Of a stretch of 64,000 nt of DNA, positions 33,038 to 42,065 are shown piece by piece. The position numbers and the translations under genes are program-made. The DNA lies in contig SUYP01000009.1 of NCBI GenBank assembly GCA_015060395.1, positions 1 to 64,000 on the forward strand, given 5' to 3'. The notes beneath the pieces are model-generated. The model did not search any database. It had not been told where the DNA came from and saw only the letters and a program-made list of their open reading frames with translations. Source of the stretch: Bacteroidales bacterium. GTDB lineage: Bacteria; Bacteroidota; Bacteroidia; Bacteroidales; UBA932. Position 1 is the first letter of the stretch; each line of letters opens with the position of its first letter.

Positions 33038-33373
33038 ATGGAATTCAACAGCAACAAATCAATATATCTCCAGATCTGTGACACAATCTGCGAACAGATC
33101 CTTAGCGGCGAGCTCAAGCCTGACGCCAGGATTCCGTCAGTGCGCGAGTATGGAGCGGAAATCGGAGTGAATCCAAACACTGTGATGAGGTCGTATGAAA
33201 AACTGACCGGAGAAGGCATAATCTACAATAAAAGAGGAATCGGATATTTTATATGCCCTGAGGCTAAAGAACTGGTACTCTGCACATTGCGCAAGGAATT
33301 CATTGAGGACGAGGTGCCGGCAATTGTCAGAAGAATGAATCTTCTGGGGCTGAAACCAGAGGATATATTCTGA
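33038..33373 (+). CDS. GntR-family repressor, YtrA subfamily
   Basis: 111 residues: an N-terminal winged helix (SIYLQICDTICEQILSGELKPDARIPSVREYGAEIGVNPNTVMRSYEKLTGEGII) and only a short C-terminal helical tail, the size typical of YtrA. It is the last gene of the ABC operon, 4 bases after the permease. The likely operator is 31180-31203. Confidence 0.92.
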   Translation: MEFNSNKSIYLQICDTICEQILSGELKPDARIPSVREYGAEIGVNPNTVMRSYEKLTGEGIIYNKRGIGYFICPEAKELVLCTLRKEFIEDEVPAIVRRMNLLGLKPEDIF

Positions 33374-33381
33374 AATCATTT

Positions 33382-33412
33382 TTTGTATTATTACAGAAAA
33401 TATATAAATTTG
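33382..33412 (+). promoter_or_regulatory. Promoter of the paired small lipoproteins
   Basis: TTTG (33382-33385), 19 bases, TAAATTTG (33405-33412): a perfect consensus match, about 40 bases before the ATG at 33452. The two lipoproteins therefore form their own unit and need not depend on the ABC operon. Confidence 0.8.
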
Positions 33413-33451
33413 CACCGTACCTAAAACCTAAGCCGGCGTAACAGAACCGGA

Positions 33452-33901
33452 ATGAAACTTTTATTTGTAAATATGATAATGCTGCTATCAATTCTGGTGG
33501 CAGCATTATCGTGCTCTGTAGGGCCAGATGCAGAACCGGGACCTATAGAATATGAAGGGACATATACTGTAGTCGTTTCGGGTACAGCATCTGACAAGGA
33601 GACCACTATCCCGCTCGAGGGCATAAAGATCACTCTGCACGCCGCAGAGCCCATAATAGACGGTCAAGGAGAAGTAAGAACCACGACCGCCTATACGGAC
33701 AACCGAGGACGATTTATGCTCACCGCAGAGGGCTTCACCAGGGAAATATCCTGCACGATCACTTCCGACGATCTGACAGGCAAATACGGATATGGCAGAC
33801 AAGACATAAACATTTCCTGGAGCGGCCCGTCATACGACAAGCATACCGGAGTCTTCTACGTAAACGACTGCGATTTCTATCTGGAAAAACTTTTGAAATA
33901 G
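33452..33901 (+). CDS. Small lipoprotein with carboxypeptidase-regulatory-like Ig fold (1)
   Basis: 149 residues. The signal ends at LVAALSC (cysteine 21). The mature part has a conserved-looking start (GTYTVVVSGTASDKETTIPLEGIKITL) and a GRFMLTAEG strand, as in carboxypeptidase-D regulatory-like domains; the tail is FYLEKLLK. It resembles the small lipoproteins found beside radical SAM genes in Bacteroidota, but no radical SAM gene lies here. It is followed directly by a paralogue. Confidence 0.7.
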   Translation: MKLLFVNMIMLLSILVAALSCSVGPDAEPGPIEYEGTYTVVVSGTASDKETTIPLEGIKITLHAAEPIIDGQGEVRTTTAYTDNRGRFMLTAEGFTREISCTITSDDLTGKYGYGRQDINISWSGPSYDKHTGVFYVNDCDFYLEKLLK

Positions 33902-34336
33902 ATGAGACTTTTCAGCTTCATATCGGCATTTGCATCAATATGTCTGCTAATTTCTTCCTGTAGTGCAGACGTTCCATATTCAGGTCAATACATAGATTTG
34001 GGATCTGTGCTGTTGTCCGGAACCGTTACAGACAATGCCGGGAATCCAATCGAGCACCTGAAGGTGACTCTTGACTGGAACTCCGGAAGCTACCAGGATA
34101 TCAAATACACATCGAGCACAGGCCGGTTTGATGCCAATCTAAAAGATAGCGACAACAGCGATATCATCACAGTATCAATAGTCATAGAAGACATCGACGG
34201 AGAGGATAACGGAGGCTTGTTCAGCACTCACACCGAGAGAGTCACACTTATAAAAAATGAGATCACAGAGCCTGTTCTGAAGTTATCTTACCGTCTGAAT
34301 CGCGCCACTGCTTCGGAGAACAGCCCACGATCTTGA
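33902..34336 (+). CDS. Small lipoprotein with carboxypeptidase-regulatory-like Ig fold (2)
   Basis: 144 residues. The signal ends in LLISSC (cysteine 20). The core SVLLSGTVTDNAGNPIEHLKVTL and TSSTGRFDANL matches the same Ig-like fold as the gene before it, with its ATG immediately after that gene's TAG. The last 74 bases overlap the convergent AraC-type gene, so the C-terminus after LKLSYRLN may be an extension created by loss of an earlier stop. Confidence 0.65.
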   Translation: MRLFSFISAFASICLLISSCSADVPYSGQYIDLGSVLLSGTVTDNAGNPIEHLKVTLDWNSGSYQDIKYTSSTGRFDANLKDSDNSDIITVSIVIEDIDGEDNGGLFSTHTERVTLIKNEITEPVLKLSYRLNRATASENSPRS

Positions 34337-35477
34337 CAAACTGACGGTGAAAATTCGAGCGGTCGCTGAATCCGCAGGCCTCGGCAATGATATTCGTAGA
34401 GGCGTGCCTGTCTTTTAACAGAAGCCGCTTGGCTTCCTCAATACGAAGTTCCGTTCTCCAGGTCTTGAAATCAACGCCTTTCTTTGTTATGAAGTAGTGG
34501 TGGAGGATTTCTTTTGTTGTATTGAGCTCGCGAGCGATTTCCTCACGGCTCTTGTCATATTCGCGGTAAGACTTCTTCAGCACCCACTGTTCCAGAGCCT
34601 GTTCAAGCTTTCTGAATTCCATTTCATTCAAAGAGACCTCAGCTACATAAACATCATTCTTCCTGCTCTTCTTTTTCTTGTTCTCATTGATCATCTGCAT
34701 AATGTCCTCACCACTGAGCGTCTTATGCGCAAAGGCATCCAGGACAAGTCTGTGACTTCCTATGAATGATATGAAATTAGATGTCAGATACAGCATATAG
34801 ACCAGATACCATATCGTATAGAGCGACGCCACCTCCATCTTGCTGTCCAGGAACCAGTAAAGACACAGATAAACCAGAATGAAGAGATTGGTCAGCATCG
34901 ATATGACATAGCAGAATCGCACCCATTTGATCTTATGGCTCTCATCCTCGTCGTAATAGTTCTCAAGTTCACGGATAGATTTCTTATATGCCCGATCGAA
35001 ATGAATGATATACGTAACCGACTGTATCAGAAAGGCGGTCAGGGCGACCAGACATACAAACCAGAAATAATTCATATTACCCGACTTGTACGATTCCAGA
35101 AGAAGGAAGGCAACAATGGCGGAAACGAACAATCCGGGGACAAACAGGCTCTGCCATTTGTTTCTCTCTGTCTTAAGCAGGGCTATCATCGAATATGAAA
35201 TGATGGAAGTCGAGAAATGTACCACGATGTATATGGTCAGCATAAGAAACATATCCCAGTCCTTGATATCGGGCTGGCCATACTCGTTCATCGCATAGAA
35301 CATCATAAAACTGCAGATAAGGAAACTCACCACGATAGCCAATTTGGAATTGGTCAGTTTGAAACTGTAATCGGAATGCGGTATCTTGATGAGCATCAGC
35401 AGGAGAGCGAGGATGGTCGAACCTACCCCCACGATCAACGGCACTGCTGTCTGCGGATTTATATTAATCGATATCAT
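34263..35477 (-). CDS. Membrane-anchored AraC-family regulator
   Basis: 404 residues. About seven membrane helices occupy residues 8-255 (for example AVPLIVGVGSTILALLLMLI, FFWFVCLVALTAFL-like segments). An acidic/basic linker follows, and then a C-terminal AraC double HTH (about 310-395: REEIARELNTTKEILHHYF, NIIAEACGFSDRSNFHRQFVKIVGCSPKQWR). This form senses a membrane or extracytoplasmic signal and binds DNA directly. It is divergent from lysA and has no obvious target in the window. Confidence 0.88.
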   Translation of the reverse strand: MISININPQTAVPLIVGVGSTILALLLMLIKIPHSDYSFKLTNSKLAIVVSFLICSFMMFYAMNEYGQPDIKDWDMFLMLTIYIVVHFSTSIISYSMIALLKTERNKWQSLFVPGLFVSAIVAFLLLESYKSGNMNYFWFVCLVALTAFLIQSVTYIIHFDRAYKKSIRELENYYDEDESHKIKWVRFCYVISMLTNLFILVYLCLYWFLDSKMEVASLYTIWYLVYMLYLTSNFISFIGSHRLVLDAFAHKTLSGEDIMQMINENKKKKSRKNDVYVAEVSLNEMEFRKLEQALEQWVLKKSYREYDKSREEIARELNTTKEILHHYFITKKGVDFKTWRTELRIEEAKRLLLKDRHASTNIIAEACGFSDRSNFHRQFVKIVGCSPKQWRDSDGKITSEQAL

Positions 35478-35571
35478 ACTGCGAAAATACGGATTTTTTC
35501 GCTATTTTTGCAACCGTTTTTCCCCGATTTTTGAGCGACCTACGACGCTTGACAATAAGAAACAGAATAAT

Positions 35572-36780
35572 ATGCTGGATATCAATACAATAGAACGCCT
35601 GGACAAGATTGCCACACCATTCTACTACTATGATATGGAACTGTTCGAAAAGACAGTCGATCACGTGGCGGAACTTGCTGAAAGGCAGAATATAAAAGTA
35701 CATTACGCCATCAAGGCCAACGTGGAGAGAAGGCTTCTTGAATATATAAGTTCCAAAGGATTCGGAGCAGACTGCGTAAGCGGCAATGAGGTTCTTCACG
35801 CGCATAGTTGCGGCTTCCCTGCCGACAAGATCGTTTATGCCGGAGTAGGCAAAAGCGACAGGGAGATATATGATGCTCTGATGCTCGGTATCGAGGCTTT
35901 CAACTGCGAGTCACTTCAGGAGATTTTCGTCATCAACGAGATGGCCCACCTGCACGGAGTCAAGGCAAACATTTCAGTCAGAATCAATCCGGACATTGAC
36001 GCACATACGCACAAATACGTTACCACAGGACTCTACGAAAACAAGTTCGGAATCTCCAATCACGAGTTCGACAAGCTGATAGAGTTCATACAGAAAAGCG
36101 AGCACATCAATTTCATTGGCCTGCATTTCCATATCGGATCTCAGATCACACGAGTCGATGAGGTCTTTTCACTCGAATGCAAGAGGGTGAATGAGATTGT
36201 GAAATACTTTGAGAGCAAAGGACTTACAGTCAGGAACATAAATCTCGGTGGAGGGCTCGGAGTCGATTATGACGACCCGGACGGCAATCCTATCGCAGAT
36301 TTCAAGACCTGGTTCAATGCGATCGACAGAAACATCATCCGTCGCGCCGGTCAGACCGTACACGTCGAACCGGGACGTTCACTGGTAGCACAGTGTGCAT
36401 CACTCATCTCGAGAGTGCTCTTCGTCAAGAGCGGCGAGACAAAGAATTTCCTCATTATGGATGCCGGTATGAACGACCTTATAAGGCCTGCACTTTACGG
36501 AGCATACCACAAGATCGAGAATCTGTCTGCAGCTCAGAGGTCATTCTTCCCTACTTTCCAGGCGTACGACATTGTAGGCCCTGTATGTGAATCCAGCGAT
36601 GTCTGGGGAGCGGGCAGACTCCTGCCTCTCAGTGTCCGAGGTGACCTTATGGCCATCCGCAGCACCGGAGCATACGGACAGGTTATGGCGAGCCGATACA
36701 ATATGAAAGACCTCGCACCATCAGTTTTCAGTGACAGGCTGGATGATGCACCGGCAGCTAAAGACTACTTTGAAAAATAG
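35572..36780 (+). CDS. lysA: Diaminopimelate decarboxylase
   Basis: About 402 residues from the ATG at 35572; the frame extends upstream to 35386 only by running antisense into the AraC gene. Converts meso-diaminopimelate to L-lysine. The PLP lysine is Lys48 in VHYAIKAN; HIGSQ, GGGLGVDY, EPGRSLVA and the active-site CESSDVWG follow, as in group III decarboxylases. A possible -7 element TATTTTTG lies at 35503-35510 without a good -33. ffh starts 11 bases downstream, so the two are co-transcribed. Confidence 0.95.
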   Translation: MLDINTIERLDKIATPFYYYDMELFEKTVDHVAELAERQNIKVHYAIKANVERRLLEYISSKGFGADCVSGNEVLHAHSCGFPADKIVYAGVGKSDREIYDALMLGIEAFNCESLQEIFVINEMAHLHGVKANISVRINPDIDAHTHKYVTTGLYENKFGISNHEFDKLIEFIQKSEHINFIGLHFHIGSQITRVDEVFSLECKRVNEIVKYFESKGLTVRNINLGGGLGVDYDDPDGNPIADFKTWFNAIDRNIIRRAGQTVHVEPGRSLVAQCASLISRVLFVKSGETKNFLIMDAGMNDLIRPALYGAYHKIENLSAAQRSFFPTFQAYDIVGPVCESSDVWGAGRLLPLSVRGDLMAIRSTGAYGQVMASRYNMKDLAPSVFSDRLDDAPAAKDYFEK

Positions 36781-36791
36781 AATTATAAGAT

Positions 36792-38123
36792 ATGTTTGAG
36801 AATTTAAGTGAAAGACTTGAGAGATCGTTCAAGATCCTCAAAGGAGAAGGCAAGATCACCGAGGTAAACATCTCGGAAGCTATGAAGGACATACGTCGTG
36901 CCCTTCTTGATGCCGATGTAAGCTATAAGATCGCAAAGCAGTTCTGCGACGATGTCAAGAAGAAGGCTATAGGTCAGAATGTCCTCACTGCTGTCAAGCC
37001 TCAGCAGATGATCGTCAAGATCGTCCACGACGAGCTTGCAGTCCTGATGGGAAGCAATGCATCCGACATCAACCTCAAGGGATCTCCAGCAGTGGTGCTC
37101 GTAGCCGGTCTTAACGGTTCGGGTAAGACAACATTCTCAGGCAAGCTTGCCCTTAACATCAAGAGCAAGAGAGGAATGAAGGTTCTGCTCGCTGCCTGCG
37201 ACTATTTCCGTCCTGCAGCTATCGATCAGCTGAAAGTGCTCGGAGAGCAGATCGGAGTGGAGGTTTATTCAGAAGAAGGAGTGAAGGATCCTATCCAGAT
37301 TGCGCAGAATGCCATCAAGAAAGCGAAGTCTGAAGGATATTCCGTAGTCATCGTCGATACAGCCGGACGTCTTGCTGTCGATCAGGAACTTATGGATGAG
37401 ATCTCTGCGCTCCACTCTGCTGTGCAGCCGACCGAAACTCTCTTCGTAGTTGACGCAATGACCGGACAGGATGCTGTAGAAACAGCAAAGGCATTCAATG
37501 AAAGACTTGATTTTGACGGAGTCGTGCTCACCAAAATGGATGGTGACACCCGCGGAGGTGCGGCTCTTTCTATCAAGGCCGTTGTAGGCAAGCCTATCAA
37601 GTTCGTCAGCACTGGAGAAAAGATGGAGGCGCTGGACGTTTTCCACCCTGCTCGTATCGCCGACCGTATCCTCGGTATGGGAGACGTGGTTTCACTCGTG
37701 GAGAAGGCTCAGGAGCAGTTTGATGAGGCTCAGGCTCGCGAACTGAAGAAGAAGCTTGCCAAGGACCAGTTCACTCTCTGGGATTTCTACAATCAGATCC
37801 AGCAGATCAAGAAGATGGGTAACATCAAGGATCTGGCTTCTATGATTCCTGGTATGGGCAAGGCTCTCAAGGACGTCGATATGGACAACAGTTCTTTCAA
37901 AGGCATCGAGGCTATCATTCTTTCGATGACTCCATACGAGCGTGAGCATCCTGACTGCATCAACGGAAGCCGTCGCAAGAGAATTGCCGAGGGTTCGGGT
38001 ACATCCATTCCGGAGGTGAACAAGCTTCTCAAACAGTTCGAGGGTACCCGTAAGATGATGAAGACCGTAATGGGTGCCAATATGGGCAATATGATGAAGG
38101 GAGCGATGAGACGTCGCAGATAG
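36792..38123 (+). CDS. ffh: Signal recognition particle protein Ffh
   Basis: 443 residues, the expected length. GTP-binding SRP subunit that targets membrane proteins to FtsY and SecYEG. The N domain is followed by the G domain: GLNGSGKTT (about 106-114), the DYFRPAAIDQL box, DTAGRL and TKMDGDTRGGAAL. The methionine-rich M domain follows, with SMIPGMGKAL, the RNA-binding INGSRRKRIAEGSG and a methionine-rich tail (KMMKTVMGANMGNMMKGAMRR). Confidence 0.97.
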   Translation: MFENLSERLERSFKILKGEGKITEVNISEAMKDIRRALLDADVSYKIAKQFCDDVKKKAIGQNVLTAVKPQQMIVKIVHDELAVLMGSNASDINLKGSPAVVLVAGLNGSGKTTFSGKLALNIKSKRGMKVLLAACDYFRPAAIDQLKVLGEQIGVEVYSEEGVKDPIQIAQNAIKKAKSEGYSVVIVDTAGRLAVDQELMDEISALHSAVQPTETLFVVDAMTGQDAVETAKAFNERLDFDGVVLTKMDGDTRGGAALSIKAVVGKPIKFVSTGEKMEALDVFHPARIADRILGMGDVVSLVEKAQEQFDEAQARELKKKLAKDQFTLWDFYNQIQQIKKMGNIKDLASMIPGMGKALKDVDMDNSSFKGIEAIILSMTPYEREHPDCINGSRRKRIAEGSGTSIPEVNKLLKQFEGTRKMMKTVMGANMGNMMKGAMRRRR

Positions 38124-38153
38124 TCCTTGCTTCCATATACATCTGACTGATAG

Positions 38154-38227
38154 AAAAACATCCGTCCCGTGAGTCGCGAAGCAGAAACAAAGGGAAATGC
38201 TTCGCTCCTTCACGGGGCGGATGTTTT
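38154..38227. terminator. Long bidirectional terminator between ffh and the DPP IV gene
   Basis: The arms 38154-38183 and 38198-38227 pair almost completely (outer AAAACATCCG with CGGATGTTTT; inner GCGAAGCA with TGCTTCGC) with a 14-base loop. They have A-runs and T-runs at both ends, as expected between convergent genes. Confidence 0.8.
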
Positions 38228-40499
38228 ACTCCGATTTGAGGTATTTGAGCCAGAATTCGTTGTTGGCGTTCTGGAAGTGATTGCCCTGATATCCACGGTA
38301 GCCGTGCATTCCGTCAGGATAGATCATAAAGTCGAACTTCTTGCCTTCACGATGAAGTGCATCCAGCAGCCGGAGGGTGTTCTGATGGTGGACATTGTCG
38401 TCTCCGGTGCCGTGAGTCAGTTTCAGCATTACCGCTTCGCTCGCCTGCACAGTTTCTGAGTCATACTCTATCGGGTAGCCTTTCACATAGTTCAGGACCT
38501 TCGCAACTTCATAGCCTTCCGGATTGTTCTGAGGGGTGTCCATATAGCGCTCTGTGTAATGAGAGTCGTAGAGTGCCCAGTCATAGACTCCGCCGCCTGC
38601 GATTCCGTAGTGGAACTTGTCTGGAGCCTGCATCAGGAGCATAGAAGTCATCGTGCCTCCGAACGAGAATCCCTCGACTCCGATCTTGTCTCCGTCCACG
38701 TATGGAAGAGACTTGAGCCAGTCCGCCCACGCACAGAAGTCCTTCACTTCCCACACGGTAAGCTGTCGGTAGATCATATCCAGACCGGCACGACCGTTAT
38801 GTCCTGCCGCACGAGGATCGACTGTTATCTGGATGATTCCGTTTTCAGAATACCACTGATTGGCTGCATTAGGAGTCACCCAGCGGTCACGGACCATAGG
38901 AGTGTTCGGGCCGCCATATATATCGACGTGAACAGGATATTTTTTAGAAGAGTCAAAGTTCTTCGGATATACGATCATTCCCGGAAGCCTGAACCCATCT
39001 TCTGTGGTTATGAATACAAGTTCACCCAATGCATACTTTGACGCATCATAATCAGGGCCGCGTCTGTCTGCAACCAGAATATGTTCAGGATCAAATCGTA
39101 CACTGAGGTCGTCCGGACCGATGCGGCTACGGTCCGGGGCACAGATGCAATAGCTTCCGCGTGATTCCCACCCTGATCTGGTCCGGAATATTCCTATCCT
39201 GTCAGGGGTCTGAAGATTTGAATACGACGCAACAAAATATTTTCCATCGGGAGAGAATGAAATGCCTGTAGCATTATAGTCAGGATGGGTCAGAGCCCAT
39301 ATCCTGCCATTCTTATCCACCTTGTAGAGAGCCTGTTTTGCTACACGCTCACGCTTTGCAGTGTAGTAAACGTCTCCTTTCTTCTCATCCACGCGAATAA
39401 TAGAGACATTCCAGTTCGGGCCATCTGTCAGCCTGCGGAACTCCTTGCCGTCGTATGAAAGGAAATATATCTGCTGCCAGCCGGTCTCGAACTCACGCGC
39501 CATATAAAGGCCTTTGTCCGTGAATACCACACCGTCGAACCAGTTGAGCCAGGTCTTGTAGGTCTCATTATAAACGTGGCGCTTGCTGCCGTCGGTCACA
39601 TTCACAGCATAAAGGTCGATGGTGTTCTGAAGACGTGGCATACGTGCAATGAAGAACTCCTTGCTGTCTGGTCCCCAGAACGGAATGCCGAAATACTGGT
39701 CGAGAGTCGGGTCGAAGTCTGCCCAGATAATAGATTTCTCGCCTCGCTCCGCTCGCTCGAAATGACAATCGGGAGTCTCGTTCTGAATGACAGTGCCAGG
39801 CTGGACGGCAGAGCTGGTCGGAATGGCAGTATCAAGATCAACGATGCCGATACGGACCTGAGGGTTTGTCTGACCGGCCTTCGGATATCGGGTCTCGCTG
39901 AGAGAACCGCCGAGTGCCAGGTCAGTCACACGCGGGCTCTGCGACTGTGAAGCCGCGGCGGCAGGATTTGCAAAGGCTGAATATATCGGAAACATCGGGA
40001 CCTGAGAGTTATCGAAACGGTAGAATCCGATTTTCCTGCTGTCCGGAGACCACCAGAATGCCCTGTAACGTGACGGACGGCCGAAAATCTCCTCGTAATA
40101 AACCCAGGAGGCATATCCGTTAAGGATGACATCGGAGCCGTCAGATGTAAGACGTGTCTCCTTTCCGCTGGCTATATCCACGACATAAAGGTCATTGTCA
40201 CGGGTAAAGGCGAGCTTGGTCGAATCTGGAGAATATGTCAGATTCACAGCACCTTCAGGCTTCAAAGGGAAATCGGTAAATTTTGCAGGAGCAGTCACTC
40301 CTTCTATACGCTTGCCGCTGCGTGCATTAAGGACAAATGCGGACGAATCGGCGAACGATCCGTCATAACTGAATATAACCTCCTCATTTCCAAGCCATTT
40401 CCACGCGCGAGGGATTGGGTTGAATTCCTGAGCCGCTGCAGATGCCACCGCAATCAGCATAACCGTTACCAAAACTATTCTCCTCATATTCTTTTGCAT
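38226..40499 (-). CDS. Dipeptidyl peptidase IV-like serine peptidase (S9B) with an in-frame repeat segment
   Basis: 757 residues with a signal peptide (MRRIVLVTVMLIAVASAAAQ). The propeller domain carries the dipeptide-anchoring YYEE (about 134-137). The alpha/beta hydrolase domain has Ser612 in GFSFGG (usual form GWSYGG), Asp700 in HGTGDDNVH and His732 in PDGMHG, the full triad. Periplasmic removal of Xaa-Pro dipeptides is the expected role. Residues about 224-258 (39726-39830) do not look like the family: the stretch around DCHFERAERGEKS matches a translated genomic repeat. It joins a propeller strand and may or may not harm folding. Confidence 0.88.
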   Translation of the reverse strand: MQKNMRRIVLVTVMLIAVASAAAQEFNPIPRAWKWLGNEEVIFSYDGSFADSSAFVLNARSGKRIEGVTAPAKFTDFPLKPEGAVNLTYSPDSTKLAFTRDNDLYVVDIASGKETRLTSDGSDVILNGYASWVYYEEIFGRPSRYRAFWWSPDSRKIGFYRFDNSQVPMFPIYSAFANPAAAASQSQSPRVTDLALGGSLSETRYPKAGQTNPQVRIGIVDLDTAIPTSSAVQPGTVIQNETPDCHFERAERGEKSIIWADFDPTLDQYFGIPFWGPDSKEFFIARMPRLQNTIDLYAVNVTDGSKRHVYNETYKTWLNWFDGVVFTDKGLYMAREFETGWQQIYFLSYDGKEFRRLTDGPNWNVSIIRVDEKKGDVYYTAKRERVAKQALYKVDKNGRIWALTHPDYNATGISFSPDGKYFVASYSNLQTPDRIGIFRTRSGWESRGSYCICAPDRSRIGPDDLSVRFDPEHILVADRRGPDYDASKYALGELVFITTEDGFRLPGMIVYPKNFDSSKKYPVHVDIYGGPNTPMVRDRWVTPNAANQWYSENGIIQITVDPRAAGHNGRAGLDMIYRQLTVWEVKDFCAWADWLKSLPYVDGDKIGVEGFSFGGTMTSMLLMQAPDKFHYGIAGGGVYDWALYDSHYTERYMDTPQNNPEGYEVAKVLNYVKGYPIEYDSETVQASEAVMLKLTHGTGDDNVHHQNTLRLLDALHREGKKFDFMIYPDGMHGYRGYQGNHFQNANNEFWLKYLKSE
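39726..39830. repeat. Repeat-derived insertion inside the DPP IV gene
   Basis: The plus strand contains TTTCTCGCCTCGCTCC-GCTCGCTCGAAATGAC, the kind of CGCTC-rich sequence that translates as HFERSE/SSERSEARNL in many genomes and is a known marker of dispersed intergenic repeats. Here it keeps the DPP IV frame open. A related NETPD side and TGACAGTGCCAGGC-like blocks extend to about 39830; borders are approximate. Confidence 0.6.
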
Positions 40500-40524
40500 T
40501 TAAACTCAGCGTAATATCTTCTTT

Positions 40525-40626
40525 TGATTGACATATAGTAATATAGAGGTGACGTGCCACCCCCGGCTAGGGGTGCCTGAGCGCAGCGAAGGCGGGGGTC
40601 ACCGGCATATTACTATATGTCAATCA
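40525..40626. repeat. 102-bp element with 20-bp perfect terminal inverted repeats
   Basis: 40525-40544 and 40607-40626 are exact inverted copies (TGATTGACATATAGTAATAT and its complement). The GC-rich middle forms further hairpins (CACCCC with GGGGTG; GGTGAC/CCCCCG with CGGGGGTCACC) and contains GAGCGCAGCGAAGG, a repeat-like motif. It could be a MITE- or REP-like element, or a large terminator for the RecD-like gene, whose stop (40620-40622) lies in the right arm. Confidence 0.75.
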
Positions 40627-42065
40627 GTAAACAATTCATCTTTAAAATTGACCAGATAGACTTTTTCGGTCGCTCTGGTGATGGCCGTATAGAGCCATTT
40701 AAGGTCATCGACAGTCAGTTCCTCCTGCCAGAACGGATTGTCTATGAACACGCACTTCCATTGGCCTCCCTGCGACTTATGGCAGGTAATGGCGTTTGCA
40801 TACTTCAGCTGCAGGGCGTTATAATACTTATCCTCACGCACAGCCTCATATCTCTTCTTTTTGGCTGTAATATGCGCATAATCCTCATTCACCCCCTGAT
40901 AAAGCATATTCGACTGCTCGTATGTCAGCGATGCACTTTCCGAATCAAGGGTATCCAGAATCACTTTCGCAACGATCTCCTGATCATCATAATCAGGGAA
41001 TGATATACGGGCCTCCGCGAAATGAAGTCCATATCTTTCCTCAAAACGGGATATCTTCTGCAGCTTGGCGATATCACCGTTGGCTATATAATCCATTCCT
41101 TCAATACCTTCCAGAAACTGGTAGCAGTTCTTCACAATCATCAGCTTGTCATCACGTACCAGCCTTTCCTCCTTGAACTGTACAGTGGAGCGGATACCCA
41201 TATTATATTTGATCGCCCTCTTGTTGGAACGGCAGAGGACGATCGTATCATCCTCTCCATAAGAGGCGTACGCATCTGATATCTTCTCTATAAGGTCACC
41301 CCCGCTTATCCTCTCCACATCATCAAATACTGCAGTCTCAAGACCGAGATCACAGATATCCATCACTCCCGGGCCATAATCAAGTTCTGTCTGCAGCTGC
41401 CTTATCATAGTAGCGTTATACAGGATGCCTGACTCGTGCTGCTGTCTCACTACAGTCGAGAGTTCTGCAAACTCCACCCCTCCCATCATCTTCATATATT
41501 CAGGAAGGAGAGCCGGACTAGCATCCAGGCCCACAGGAGGCAGCTGAGCCGAATCACCGATAAGGATCATCTTGCAGTGTACCCCGTTGCGCACAAAAGT
41601 AACCAGATCCTCCAGAAGGTTGCCAGAACCGAAAGATGTAGTTGACTGCTGCTGACCGGCCTCAATACCTATCAGAGAGACCTCATCAACGACAAACAAA
41701 GCCTCCTTATCCTTGTTCGGAGACAATGTGAACTGCCCGAAGCCGTCTCCACCGACTGACTTCTGCCTGTAAATATGCTTATGAATGGTAAATGCAGGCT
41801 GCCCGGAATATGATGAAAGAACCTTTGCAGCACGTCCGGTCGGAGCCAACAGGATACACTTGGTTCCAAATTCCTTCATTACCGATATGACAGCAGATAT
41901 GGCAGTGGTCTTGCCGGTACCGGCATATCCGTTGACGACGAGTATGTCACTGTCATCCGACGAGACAAAATCCGCCACCTTTTTCAGAAGATGGTTCTGG
42001 CAGGATGTCGGTTCGTACGAAAGCCCGGACAAGAATGATTTATGCAGAAAACCGCTTCTTCCCAT
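40620..42065 (-). CDS. RecD-like ATP-dependent DNA helicase (superfamily 1B)
   Basis: About 481 residues. Walker A VVNGYAGTGKTT, motif Ia APTGRAAKVL, Walker B LFVVDEVSLI, motif III LIGDSAQLPPVG, and the C-terminal UvrD-like NAITCHKSQGGQWKCVFI and LYTAITRATEKVYLV. It is shorter than RecD of RecBCD and fits the stand-alone RecD2/Dda-like helicases of Bacteroidota. The ATG at 42065 overlaps the TrkH stop by one base (TGATG); a GTG at 42068 is an alternative. The right terminal repeat of the 102-bp element provides its stop codon. Confidence 0.88.
   Translation of the reverse strand: MGRSGFLHKSFLSGLSYEPTSCQNHLLKKVADFVSSDDSDILVVNGYAGTGKTTAISAVISVMKEFGTKCILLAPTGRAAKVLSSYSGQPAFTIHKHIYRQKSVGGDGFGQFTLSPNKDKEALFVVDEVSLIGIEAGQQQSTTSFGSGNLLEDLVTFVRNGVHCKMILIGDSAQLPPVGLDASPALLPEYMKMMGGVEFAELSTVVRQQHESGILYNATMIRQLQTELDYGPGVMDICDLGLETAVFDDVERISGGDLIEKISDAYASYGEDDTIVLCRSNKRAIKYNMGIRSTVQFKEERLVRDDKLMIVKNCYQFLEGIEGMDYIANGDIAKLQKISRFEERYGLHFAEARISFPDYDDQEIVAKVILDTLDSESASLTYEQSNMLYQGVNEDYAHITAKKKRYEAVREDKYYNALQLKYANAITCHKSQGGQWKCVFIDNPFWQEELTVDDLKWLYTAITRATEKVYLVNFKDELFTD

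Noticed and set aside
33452..34336. Radical SAM peptide-modification system
   Set aside because: The two lipoproteins resemble rSAM-associated ones, but no radical SAM enzyme is encoded nearby.
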